Of a stretch of 64,000 bases of DNA, positions 11,601 to 21,740 are shown in pieces; position 1 is the stretch's first letter, and every line of letters starts with the position of its first letter. The stretch is from Lepiota brunneoincarnata. Lineage: Eukaryota; Basidiomycota; Agaricomycetes; Agaricales; Agaricaceae. A program made the translations under genes and the position numbers. The notes beneath the pieces are model-generated. The model was not told the origin of the DNA, did no database searches, and saw only the letters and a list, made by a program, of their open reading frames with translations. Location of the stretch: the NCBI GenBank assembly GCA_023014365.1, contig JAEBUN010000061.1, positions 62,001 to 126,000 on the forward strand, in the 5' to 3' direction.

Positions 11601-12991
11601 CGCACATCATGGTATTTCTGCACGATTTCGCTAGGTGTGCTCTGACTCGCTTCAACCTCAGCCAGCAACTTTTCCGCCCCTCCCCAACTAAGCCCAAACT
11701 GTCGTCTGAACTGTACCAGTTTCAAGAACGACTGGTTCATTAAGGACTCCATCGAGCTGCTCAGACTGAAGTGATCAAACCGGTCGGGATTAGGCTCGTC
11801 CTGCTCAATTAACACTGGCTGTTCCATCAGCAATTGTTCAGTGAGGTCCAAAGGCTCCTGCGGCTCCTCCTCCTCCTCCTCCTCCTCCTCCTCCTTTCCA
11901 GGTTCCTCTATCAGCAATCCGTGCTTTTGCACAGCCGATCGCGTTTCTTCCTTGCCTGGCTTATAGCGCTGCGTCAACCCGATTTTCAATTGGAGGCTGG
12001 TGCTCGCTTTCACGGCTGCGTTTGTGTACTTCCCATCAGGATTGAGGACTGGATATACACCGCGGAAACCGGATATAAGGAGGCACAGATGTTGTGTTTT
12101 GGACAACAAGGAACGGTCCCATGCCATCAGAGCCCGAGGGGGAATAATTTCAGTCAATCGGAGAATAGGAATGGAGATGGTCACGCAGAAATTGTCTGAT
12201 GAATGCCTGATAAAGCCGGGACGGTAGTCCGTAGCAACGGTCTCGAGAAAGTCCCTATCTCAAATGAGACCAATGACATAATCAATGCGAAACATGGGGG
12301 GCCTTACCGCTGTAGAGCAGAGATGTCGCAGTGGGCAGGTGAGGGTTCAGCAAAAGAGCCGATATTGTATATATCGTCATCATCACTTAGCATCGCGTAG
12401 TCCTCATCATCATCACTTATATCTTCTGTTGTTTCATCTTCGCTGAGTTCGTTGGCGTGGTCTATGGATCTCAGCCCAAGCACCTTTGAAACGGCGGAGA
12501 GAAGTCGTAAAAGTGTTTCGCGAATGGGGCGTGATGGTTCATTTGCAAATTCTTCTAGCACGCTCTGGGTTTTTGCAGGAATGTCGCCGTCCGAGGCGTA
12601 GCAAAACAAACTATGAGAATTTGGGTACTCTGCTGTGTCTGGGAGAGAGGGGGGTTTTCAGACTTGATGTAGACGAGGGGATGATGAACTGGAGAGACAC
12701 ACCAGGTACGAGGATGTTGACCGAAAGTACGTGTTGAGATGTTTCATCTTCAATCGTCACTTCGAACGACCCTTCTTCGTCTCCGACTTGTATTTCTAAG
12801 AGACATTTAGATTGCTCAGGGTCGCTAGGAGGTGATGGTCGCTTACTTGTGAGACAAAGTCCATAGTGACAAAAACTATCCCGGCATTCTGCCTCTACAT
12901 CGCGGAGATCTGCCGTAAATCGCCTCCTGCCCTTGAGGTGAGCATTCTTGTTTGTATAAGTCGTTGTGCGGCCGCTGTCTCGGTTGTGCAT
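8668..12991 (-). CDS. RWD-PARP-ubiquitin-conjugating (UBE2Q-like) fusion protein
   Basis: A multi-exon gene from ATG 12991 to TAG 8668-8670. Firm exons are 12847-12991, 12703-12795, 12308-12629, 11606-12254 and 11413-11550, all in phase; later exons are clear from homology-like blocks. The N-terminal part has an RWD-type signature (VNILVPEYPNSHSLFCY). Then comes an acidic poly-Glu linker, a Cys-rich patch (CLVCHRKLES and VCDSKLCAYQYYALNRG near 11240-11345), and a PARP catalytic core: HGSPLRNWHS near 10190 and ANGRTYGDG near 10080. I see no Glu at the third triad place (the block ends QTHWIL..RYLLVKG). A linker from about 9200 to 9780 leads to a UBC fold: SIIFEVRFPSTFPHSPPFFR, then GGSICMDLLT with the likely catalytic Cys, DGWSPSYSIPAVLMQIKLAV, and the final RAANAHGWRVR. 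The family is known from fungi as PARP plus E2 in one chain. ADP-ribosylation coupled to ubiquitin transfer is inferred, not shown. Confidence 0.8.
11864..11895. repeat. (CTC)n microsatellite coding for poly-Glu
   Basis: A run of CTC triplets on the plus strand encodes about ten glutamates in the linker of the RWD-PARP-UBC protein. It is in frame, so changes in length would only alter the acidic linker. Confidence 0.8.
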
Positions 12992-13635
12992 AACGCTCGG
13001 ATCTTGGAAGGACGGGGGGGTCAGCCAGGGTAAACAATGATGCGCCCGCAGTGAGATGGCCAGAAAGAAAAAAATAAAAACATCACACAGGATAGACATA
13101 TATATCCACCCAACAAATCTCACTTCAAGCGCATTTGATCCAGACCCAAGACGCACCAGCCCCCGTCTTTTGTCGTTTTGGAAGGTTGTCCCCCGACTGG
13201 GTGCCTGTACTGTTGAAGCTGGACCAGTGTTTGGCAGGTGTCATGTGTGTCTGGGGATGATATTTGAGACGAAAAGTTGCTTCTAGAACGTTCGTGGATG
13301 GTAACAAAGCTGTTGAGTTGAAGTAGTGAAGATATATATATATATATAAATACAGGAGTTATATCTGACTTTGTCCGCAGTGGTGGTCATCAGTCTCACG
13401 GTCCTGGTCACGTGGCTTTGCCAAGGCAACCCCGTCTTAAGTACCAAGACTCCAGCGCTTGCTAACTTGAATTTTAGCGCTCCTGCCAACCCTCTCGACC
13501 ACAGCGCCGGTCCTAACACTCCTGCCGCCATCACTCGAGGGCACGATGCAAGTATGGACACACCTATTCCCTGATCAACATCCATGTATCAAGTAAAGAT
13601 CTATCATAAATGCGATGGGCTATCGTACCGGGACA
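12992..13635. other. Upstream region of the PARP-UBC gene; (AT)n run; no sure gene
   Basis: It holds the 5' flank of the PARP-UBC gene and a dinucleotide run at 13332-13348. A plus-strand frame at 13371-13574 has a hydrophobic start but begins at GTG, with no clear ATG and only a possible splice acceptor before it. I do not call it. Confidence 0.4.
13332..13348. repeat. (AT)n microsatellite
   Basis: An uninterrupted AT dinucleotide run of about eight units, between genes. Confidence 0.8.
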
Positions 13636-14108
13636 TCACGGATCCACTCGTCTGGGATCATCTTTCCTCGAGTGCCCCCGAGCCCGATCATCTGGTGTGC
13701 GACAGGGTGCCTCAGCCCTCCTTGTTGGCACTCCCGAGTTATCGCTCGTCATCGGTGATGGTCCGAAACACGTCTGTATCCCCCCGTTCACAGCTTCCAA
13801 TGGGGACGAGTTCGCAGGGATCTGAACGAGGAGATACTGACCTGAGTATCGTTACTATTATGAGGACGAGAGCTCTCTCTCCGACTCGAAGACGGTGGTC
13901 GAAAGTTGTTCGCACGAAGAATCGTCAGAACGTGGTTCACGGTCTCGGTGTCAATGGCGTCATCAAGGTCTAGAGGCTCTTGGCCGGTCGGCGGATGTGA
14001 GATGGAGTGGGGTAGGAGGTCGTAAAGTGAAAGGAGTGTCATAAACCGGAGGCGGGAAATCTTGGACGATGAGAGCTCGTTTTCGAGTTGAGAAGGTTCG
14101 ATGGCCAT
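13636..14108 (-). CDS. Hypothetical two-exon protein
   Basis: Exon 1 is 13842-14108 (ATG 14108, 89 codons, phase 0) and exon 2 is 13636-13773 (45 codons plus stop). The 68-nt intron runs from GTCAGT to ACAG. The product of 134 residues begins MAIEPSQLENELSSSKISRL, with a short amphipathic stretch and a Leu-rich segment (RLRFMTLLSLYDLLP). The second half is polar and basic, with many Arg, Ser and Asp. Reading straight through the intron would end 17 codons further on, so an unspliced form is possible. I recognise no family. Confidence 0.45.
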
Positions 14109-15587
14109 GGCTGGAAATTGCTTACAACGGAATTGCTTCCAGGCCAGCCGGGTGGTACTTATAGCGCGACCTGTTATTAGGGATCAGCGATTATGGCACG
14201 GGCATTTTGCCGAGGGAATATTTGAATGGATCTGAATGTTCCCGTGGAACGTTGAGTGACTGATTGGGCCATGTCATCTGGTTCCGGAAGACAGCGTTGT
14301 CTCGAAAAAGCACTCGTGTGTGGTCGATTTGCTGGCGTTTTTCAACGCTCTAGTGCCCGTCGGCGACCTGGCGGATGCTAAGCAACTCGTGGCAGCCTCC
14401 TTCACCATTGAATCCATGTACCTCGCCGCCTATTCGGAGCGAGAGAGAATGCGCTGAGAATGCTTGGCATAGGTAATAATATGCAGTTGCCACAAAGGGT
14501 AAGGGGGACAGCACTTCCACGTAGATCTCACTAGATCCCTCAAGGAGGTAACAAATCTGCGCGGATGCCGGAACCTGAACCACGTAAGATTAGCCAGCAA
14601 GTACTTGGGCAAAGCTTATCTCAAAAAATTGCCGAAAGTGCGTGGTTTTCACACACGCCCCGGCATACAGCGTATTTTGGGGGTGTGAGTTTAGTTTCTT
14701 TTCCGCATTCCGTCCCTTACGGAGCTTTTTAAAGTGCGTGAGTGACAGGAACATCAGACTAGTTGGATCTAGCTATCGGACGCCCGTTATTAAGTAGAAA
14801 GCGGAAAGCGCTAAGGCAATCAAACAACTCCAACCGATGGGTTGGACGGAGAGATGGCCCTCGTACCTCCGGAGGGGAGGGACAGTTGACTGGATGAACT
14901 CGCGGCAAAACCCTGCGGCACAAACGGGTCGAGTCGCCTCGGAATGGAAGGACCAAATCTGCGGAAAAGGAACACCCCTGCACCATCCCAATGTGTCCAT
15001 GACACCTGCTTCTGGCGCACACTTCCATGTTCTGGGGGAAGGCCATGAGGTGGCCAGCCCTTGGTGCGGGCTGTGTCGGTTCAAGGACAGATTTGGTTTG
15101 TGCTTGTGCTCTCATGTGCGAGACTAGAACTAACGGGATCGAGTTAAGCCCTCGCGATCCCAGCAAGGGAGCCTTTGAGCCTCGAATCCCCCATTAATAT
15201 CATAGCGGGCGGAGCAGCTGACCGGCCACTTGGGAGATTCGCCAACCAGCAGGTTCTCGGCTCGGAAAGGTATCACGGGCACCACAGTTAGATGGTCAAC
15301 TCCACTGGTGGTGCTTGGTTGCTACCATACCATGTCTATTGTGCCACTACTACTACTCTCATGACGACAGCCTATACCGTGGGGGCGGCTCAAGATGCCC
15401 TTGGCACAGCACCAATCATTCACGTGACCAACTTGATCCCCACACACACACACGGGGGCCTTTGAACGTCCACACAAGCGCCAACAACGTCTAGTGCTTC
15501 ATCCATCCCGTCCCAGCACGCACCGGTCCCATCCTCGTATCTCCCACCATTTTCAAGCCATAGACACTTGATAAGCGTGGGCAATTC
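14109..15587. other. No gene recognised
   Basis: Overlapping open frames on both strands at 14759-15166 look like chance frames in GC-rich DNA: no domain, signal or introns. The right end is the promoter region of the TMEM184-like gene. Confidence 0.45.
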
Positions 15588-18075
15588 ATGTCGTGCCCTT
15601 CCGAGAATCAGGTCGGGATCGATCAGTCGCAATTTTGGGATGGGGATGGCATCCACTGGACACCACACCGGATCGGTTGGACCATTGCAGGGGGTTGCGC
15701 AGTCCTGGTGAGTGGTTGTACAAACACGCCTTGTCGTAGAGGCGGCCGAGGATATGGTGATTCATGAACGCAGACGGTCATTGTATCGACATTCTCCGTA
15801 CTTTCACACTGCAGGTAAGTTTTCGTTCGTTCTCCCAAGTTCTCGGGTGTGATCATCGAACGGCTCTACAGGAACTACACCAACCGTGCACAACAACGAC
15901 AAATGTACGCATCCCTCTCATCTCACTGAATCCCCTGTCCCTTGTCACGAGATGTGTCCTCCACAATGGGACAAGCAGTCCGTACTTCGGGTCCTTAACG
16001 TGCTGTTGTTCGGTCCAATGGATGTTGAACGGGACCGCCATCTCTTGTCTCTCGATCCGCGTTCGACCTTCTGAGGAGACGCGATTCGCCACAATGCGGC
16101 CCTGCCCTCTTCAAACTCATGGCTCATTCATACTTCTAGTTTGCGCATCTTATACATGCCACCAGTCTATGCAGTCATCTCCTTTGCCTCATATCGGTTC
16201 TTCCGATATTACACTTACTACTCATTCATTCAAATCGGTGCGCTTGCCTTCTGGTTCCTCACCCTCACCAACCACCTAACATGTGTCCCTCCCCACAGCG
16301 TACGAGGCGAGTGGCGCTTATCAGCTTATACGATTGACGCTCTGCCTTACACTGCCCGCAGGCAATCGGTCTAAGCGCGTTTCTGTGAGTTGGAAGCTGT
16401 GCCCCCCAGGGAAATTGTTGATATTTATATCCTTTGTGTCTAGTCTTCTTTTGATCGAGTATGTGGCAGCAACTTCCTTCGATAATTCCGCGGAACGCGC
16501 TCTGGAAAGAAAGGACAAGCGTCCACTACCACTTCCTGTTAGTCTATTCTTCTCTTTGCTCATTCCCCGGCAGTCTGGTTGATATGTTTGTTACCCTAGT
16601 TTTGTTGCTGGAGATATCGGCCAACAAAGGTATGTTTTTAATTTATTGATATTTGTTTTCAGTTCCTGACACTACCTATAGGCGTACTTCATGTATACAG
16701 TCAAAGTCCGTCCTCGTTCCGCCTCGTCCAAGCGTCCGCCCGAACTTATTTTTAACTCCCAAGTGGTCCGTTCTTCAATACGTTATTATCCGACCAGGTA
16801 ATTGTTTTACCGAGTTCCTCACGGCATCCCCATTTTCTGATGTTGAACTTTCCAACAGCTGCTTCGATAGCGGGGATCGTTTGCGAGAAGCTCGGTCTTC
16901 TCTGTCATGCTGAGGGGTTTTCGCCAAAATTCGCTAGTGTCTACATTGAATCCATAAATTTTGTGAGCATAAGGTGCGTTTTCTGCACTTGGCCAACACA
17001 AAAGACAACAAGCCGACATTATTGCTATTATAGCATAGCACTATACGGTCTATTAGTATTCTATGGTCTCACGGCCGAAGAACTCAAGGGGCGCCGCCCG
17101 ATGGCTAAATTCCTCACCATCAAACTTATTGTCATGTTCACATTCTACCAATCCTTTGTGGTACGCTCACGTCTCCTTCCCCTCTGGTCCGTTTAAATCG
17201 CGTTATTCATGAACGCTGGATGTCATCCGCATGCAGTTAAGCGCATTAGAAGGCAAGGTAATCAAAGGTATGGACCCATGACCCCAATCAACCTCAGACC
17301 TCTATCCTAAGTTACTTTTACTGGAGGAACCGAATACTGGACACAAACAAATGTAGCCAACGGCCTGAATGCGCTGTTGATCTGCATCGAGGTTCGTTCA
17401 CTGAAATATACCCATCCCGGAGCTAGAAACTAACGGATTCGATCTTGGTTCTAATTGGGGGAATCGACCTAACTCCGCTGCTATGGACAACGTGTTTTTC
17501 TTTTTTTTTTCCACCAACCGCGTATTTGTTCTTCCCAGATGGTGTTTTTCTCCATCTTTATGTGGTGGGCCTATACCTCCGCAGAATATCAGCGCGGACC
17601 CGACAAACCCGCTACCAGCATCTGGAGACCGCTCTGGGACTCGTACGTGACTTCTTTTTTAGCCCTCTAACCCGATGCTCAGGCGCTTACATGTTCTATA
17701 TTTGCGTTAGCATCAACTATTGTAAGTTGCGCTTTTCTCGTTTGGAACGGAACTTTGATAACCGACCCTAACTTGACAAACCATTGGGGTTTATTCACAG
17801 CCGATTTTGCCGCAGAAATTCTAAGCTCGTTCAGGTTCTACTGGACAAGTACTAAGGTGGGGAAGAAGAAGGGAACTACTCGTCCGGATTTTGGACAGGC
17901 ATTTGGTGTGGAGGGTAGGTCTGCGCCGGGACATTCATTATCATCGGATAGGACGCCCTTTTCGCCGCCTATGAATAATCGGTATGATGACGTGCACATT
18001 CCGTTGAAGACGGTCGACTCCAAGAAGGGGAGTGAGGGATATGAGAGATATTCGACTATCGGGCTGGCGCAGTAG
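15588..18075 (+). CDS. TMEM184 / organic solute transporter-alpha family protein (Solute_trans_a)
   Basis: I resolve 17 exons, starting at 15588, 15774, 15872, 16140, 16299, 16362, 16444, 16600, 16682, 16764, 16859, 17034, 17237, 17327, 17539, 17711 and 17801. They total 1233 nt and keep one frame for 410 residues. Family signatures appear in order: GWTIAGGCAVL (first helix), RNYTNRAQQRQILRILYMPPVYAVISF across three exons, YEAIGLSAFLLLLIEYV, FCCWRYRPTK, WSVLQYVIIRP, IAGIVCEKLG, FSPKFASVYIESINFVSISIALYGLLVFY, LKGRRPMAKFLTIKLIVMFTFYQSFV, and YWTQTNVANGLNALLICIEMVFF. About seven membrane helices are followed by a polar tail. The family sits in vacuolar or plasma membranes; its substrate in fungi is not settled. 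Two exons are tiny (8 and 11 nt) and one intron uses GC-AG. Confidence 0.92.
16307..16361 (+). other. GC-AG intron after an 8-nt microexon
   Basis: The intron starts GCGAGT and ends CCCGCAG. It follows the 8-nt exon CGTACGAG (16299-16306). Only this reading joins IQI to AYEAIGLSAFL in frame, as the family requires; skipping the microexon shifts the frame. Confidence 0.75.
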
Positions 18076-18283
18076 ATTCGGTGGTGTTTTGGTTGGTTGG
18101 TCGGCTGAGGTTGTCTTGCGATGGAGTTTTTTTTTTTTCACCTTCGTCTCACACTCCCTATTTACTATTTTTTTTTTTTGCTTACAAGTGCTCATCTAGC
18201 GACACCTTTCGTTTCAGAATTGTTATATCCCTCATGTATCTCTACTTTCCCTGATATTTACTGGATACCCTCCTCGGCTCCCC

Positions 18284-18975
18284 CTAAATCACCGGGACGG
18301 TGTAAAGATCAACAGGAGTGCAACCTTCTGGCCCTTCATTCGGAGTAGTCTTATACCACACCTAAAATAAATAAAAAAGTCCCATCAATAGCGCTCAGCA
18401 TACACAAAAGCTCAACTCACGTCTTCCCCACTCCCACAAGCATAAAACCCTCCTACATTATTAAAGTTCAACCGCGCACCCAACTGAGAATTCTCAGTAT
18501 TGGACTGTATGCCAAACGTCGAATACCGCGCGCATTTGTTCGAACTAGAACCTTCTGTGAAGCCTAGAGAACCATAAGCGCTACAGCCGGTGGATCCGAG
18601 GACGGAGCCAATGAGAGGGCGTTGGAGGGCGGTGGGAGGGGATCCTGGGCGTGGAGCGGCGACTAGGTTGCCTTGTTTGAAGTAGAATTGGCCGATGGGG
18701 CCTGTGCCGGTTAGTGTGGCGTAGCCACCTGCGCCGCCGTCTGTTCTTAGTGGCTAAGAGAGGGGGAGAGAGGGGGTGTGGAAGGTTAGTACTGTATTTT
18801 TTTTGGCTTGTATCGTGATGATGATGGTGATGCTTTTGGTTACCCTTACCTTGAGGTTGCCTGGCCCGCTGTTAGAAGAACTTGCGACGAGGTAGAATAG
18901 GGGTGTGTCTCCGCCTGGAGGGACGATGGCATTTGTGGTTGAAAGTGAGACGAGGGCGAGGAGGGCGAACTTCAT
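18284..18975 (-). CDS. Secreted protein of 178 residues, unknown family
   Basis: Three exons: 18850-18975 (42 codons), 18421-18753 (111 codons) and 18284-18361 (25 codons plus stop), all phase 0, with GTAAGG...CTTAG and GTGAGT...TTTAG introns. The N-terminus MKFALLALVSLSTTNA is a signal peptide. The mature part is rich in Gly, Ser and Asn with spaced Cys (GSTGCSAYGSLGF, SNKCARYSTFG, FYACGSGED, PEGCTPVDLYT), which suggests a disulfide-tied beta fold in the wall or outside the cell. The downstream end overlaps no other gene, and it lies tail to tail with the TMEM184-like gene, 208 bp apart. I do not recognise a named family. Confidence 0.8.
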
Positions 18976-19040
18976 TTTTGTGTGCTCTTAGTAGGTTGCT
19001 GTTGCTGACTTAGAACAGAGGAAAGTTGCCTGATCGTTAA

Positions 19041-19046
19041 TTTATA
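19041..19046 (-). promoter_or_regulatory. TATA box of the secreted 178-aa protein gene
   Basis: TATAAA on the minus strand, 66 bp before the ATG at 18975, within CGTATAAATTAA. Confidence 0.55.
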
Positions 19047-19329
19047 CGATGGGCAAGCATATTTGCTTGGGGGGGAACCACGGCAAGATTTCACCTACAC
19101 GGCCAAAAACTGCCGTCTAGTTATGTTGGTTTCAGGGCGGATCAAGCCGTATGTGCCTAGATGAGCTAACAAGATATGAAATCAGCATCTTGCATTCCAA
19201 CATACTCGCAACACCGATTCATACCAATCACCATGCACCGTTAGCTAACAAAAAAAACAACATATAATTAAGCGTCATGGGTAAGAATCTTGCTACATGG
19301 GTTAACATCTCACACGTGCTTAACCACCC

Positions 19330-19935
19330 CTACTCTCCTCCCTGAACGGCAGATTCAGGCAGAACAGCCTGTTCCTGATCCTGATCCTGAGCCCCAGCCT
19401 CAGCCTCAGCCTCAGCGGGATGGCCCGGTGCAGGGAACCACCCATACTGCCGCATATCGACCCTAAATTCGCCAGTGCGACCTTCAGTCACACCCACACC
19501 CTCAGCAACGAGGGCGTCACGTTGTCTTCGTGCGCCATCAGTCCCGGGGCCACGAGAGGATATAATTCCAGAGGAACCAATGACACGGTACCAGGGCACC
19601 GGGGGGTTTGTTTCCGGCGTCAGGAATTTAAGGGCTGTTGGAACAAAGCAGCTGAAAATGTGGGTGACAGGTGGCAGTGGTAGTTATGCTGGAGGGAATG
19701 GATGCACCTTGGCCGACGTGACGAGAGTGATTTGGCATTCCGACGAGCTTTGCGATGTGTCCTGTGTGGGTTTGAACCCGGATGTGTGGGGAGGGATTGG
19801 TGTGCTGACCGTATGTTGTGACGCGAGCATGCGGTATTGATCTTACAGCCTCATAGACCTGTGAAGCGTTCAGCAAGAGAAAGTGTTGGTGGGCGGAAAA
19901 TTGAGTACCGCTGCGTGGAACTCTGCACCGTCCAT
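19330..19935 (-). CDS. atl1: Alkyltransferase-like (ATL) DNA-binding protein
   Basis: Four exons: 19909-19935, 19810-19858, 19708-19761 and 19330-19634, giving 144 residues. The start MDGAEFHAA joins VYEAVRSIPHARVTTYG, then HIAKLVGMPNHSRHVGQ (helix-turn-helix with the Arg finger region), then ALKFL...PVPWYRVIGSSG, and GEFRVDMRQYGWFP. The fold is that of O6-alkylguanine-DNA alkyltransferase, but the active-site PCHR is PWYR, so the acceptor Cys is replaced by Trp. That is the mark of ATL proteins, which bind and flip O6-alkylguanine and hand the lesion to nucleotide excision repair. The tail after the fold carries Ala-Glu and Asp-Gln repeats and is probably disordered. Broken copies of this gene lie at 25.7, 28.5 and 30.5 kb. 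Confidence 0.9.
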
Positions 19936-20040
19936 AAGTGTGGTAGTGGAGGACGGTTGACAAGGATGACGGTCACGTGTTGTGACGTACCCGGCCGATG
20001 AATGTTCGACCTTGAATTTTATTTCAAAGCACCATCAAAC
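19936..20040 (-). promoter_or_regulatory. Upstream region of the ATL gene
   Basis: Short flank between the ATL start and the repeat fragment that begins near 20041. I see no clear TATA box; the copies of this gene share sequence here (for example the segment at 28630-28690). Confidence 0.3.
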
Positions 20041-20400
20041 ATATGTAATGCACGTACGTCCCCCAACTCAGGTAGCTGAATACGCCTGAGAACATGCTTG
20101 AGAAGGTACCACACAACATTAGCACTAGGTATTGACAGTCACGCTGTCATTCTCCGCGAGGAGATAGTTCATAAACCACTCACAGAAAAACCCGCCATAA
20201 TAAATCAGTATCAGCCAAGTGAAAAGACTCCGATACGACATAAGGGATGAAAAAAATAATCCATCTCGGTAGAAGTATACAATATAGGTGATAACCGCTT
20301 CATCTGCATGATTTCTCGCAATAATGTGTCTTCTCCCTTCATTACTCAATAGAGCTTAAGCAAGGTGAGCACAACCTCTATAAATTAGCTCGCTAGACCT
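20041..20400 (-). pseudogene. DUF6533-like membrane gene fragment
   Basis: This block is closely similar to 26500-26855 over its whole length, including the string about the minus-strand YFYRDGL / YRDGVLYF motif, which resembles the helix 'LYRDGVLYY' of agaricomycete DUF6533-type proteins. Frames are broken (no ATG-led complete exon chain), so I call it a pseudogene fragment. It lies directly upstream of the intact ATL gene, the same pairing seen in the copies further right. Confidence 0.5.
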
Positions 20401-21740
20401 GCTGCGGTGATCCAGGGAAACCGGAGCCGTCCCAAATCTCCAGACCTAACCTGATCTCAATACTGTTCAAATAAAAGGATCGTTTTGTTTTATCTACCAT
20501 CGCTTTTTAGCTGACTCGTAAATGTCCACTGTACCACGGGGCCATTTGTTCGGGGGCCACTATTTGGGGTGCCAGCAATATGCTGACCCGTTCGACGATC
20601 TGGACGGATGCAAGGGAAGCCGTGACAATCGAGATTAATAGCCTCACCTCATACCTTCCCCTCGAGTCTCTCACCTGGGAGTTTCCAGGAGCCCATCCGG
20701 AGAGCAGCTGTCCTTACTAGAGGTTGTCCGAGCTACGGGGGAAAGCCAGAGAGGTTCCCATTGGGTCTGATGGAGTCCGTGAAGAGGTTAAACACTATTC
20801 ACGAGACGCGTTCACAGAGTTAGAAGGGGCTTATTCCGTTGCAGCGCCAATCTCAGAATGGCCAATGGGAACCCACGATTAGATGATTAGTTCCAGGGTT
20901 TGTTCGACTTACAGGGGTCCCGTTTCTCAGCTCGCTGGACGCCATCATTGACCTCATGCGATCCAGAGAACATATCCAGTGGTTTACTATATGCGCGTGT
21001 GCCTTCTTCCAGAACTCCATTAGCGAGCTTGAGTACAAAGGGACGGTGAGTGGTGAATGGGAAAACAAAGGCCATGTTGGCTTTGACTCTAAGGCATGAA
21101 GCCTTGGACGCCTCAGATTTATAGAAGAAGATATCACACAAGGCAGCTCAACGGACAATCAATAGACTGGACATTCAACCCGAGGACCTTATGTGTTAGC
21201 CCCTTGCCTTGGGCTGGCAAGCATAGCTCATGAGCCGGACTCTGGAAATCAACTACACAGCACAAGTTGTGCTTGCAATATCATAAGGTGGGACGTTCGC
21301 GAGCGTTCAGGATCATTGAATGCGGCTGAGTCGTATACTCGAGTTTCTGTATTAACGGTGGAGAGGTCTTTAGGAATTGGGTTAATTCCACATACGAAGT
21401 TGAATAATTATTACCAGTGCGCCTTGAGCCTGATAAGAAGCTCTGCAAGACGACCAGGTTCCCCTCGCACACTTCAATATCCGTCGAGCCCCGCATTCTG
21501 CATTCGGGAGTTTTAACTTGACATCCGCGCCGCCGAATACCACCGAACTGGGGAACGGACACCTTTGCTTCAGTCGGTCCGTCCAACCCCCAGCACAAAG
21601 GGAAAATACGTGTGAGATGTGGCTGTGGTGATTATAACGAGAACACTTAAGGTTTGCAGCGGACGTCAAAATCACATGTCCACACAGCTTCATAACAACA
21701 TCCTTGCCTCAATTCACAGAAACATCCCCCAAGAGCTCTC
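20401..21740. other. No sure gene
   Basis: A minus-strand frame at 20887-21141 reads plausibly (CDIFFYKSEASKASCLRVKA...) but lacks an ATG-led structure and any known domain; it could be a gene remnant. The right part is the upstream region of the NACHT gene. Confidence 0.35.

Noticed and set aside
11834..12227. Plus-strand frames with a poly-Leu run
   Set aside because: They are antisense to the poly-Glu linker and RWD-PARP exon of the fusion gene.
13371..13574. Plus-strand frame with a hydrophobic start, taken at first for a small secreted protein
   Set aside because: It starts at GTG, has no ATG near, and the splice acceptor before it has no partner exon that I could find.
14759..15166. 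Overlapping frames on both strands
   Set aside because: Long frames on both strands of GC-rich DNA without introns, domains or signal; no reason to prefer either.
19760..19790. Possible tRNA B-box (GGTTTGAACCC-like)
   Set aside because: No matching acceptor stem or A-box, and it lies in an intron of the ATL gene.
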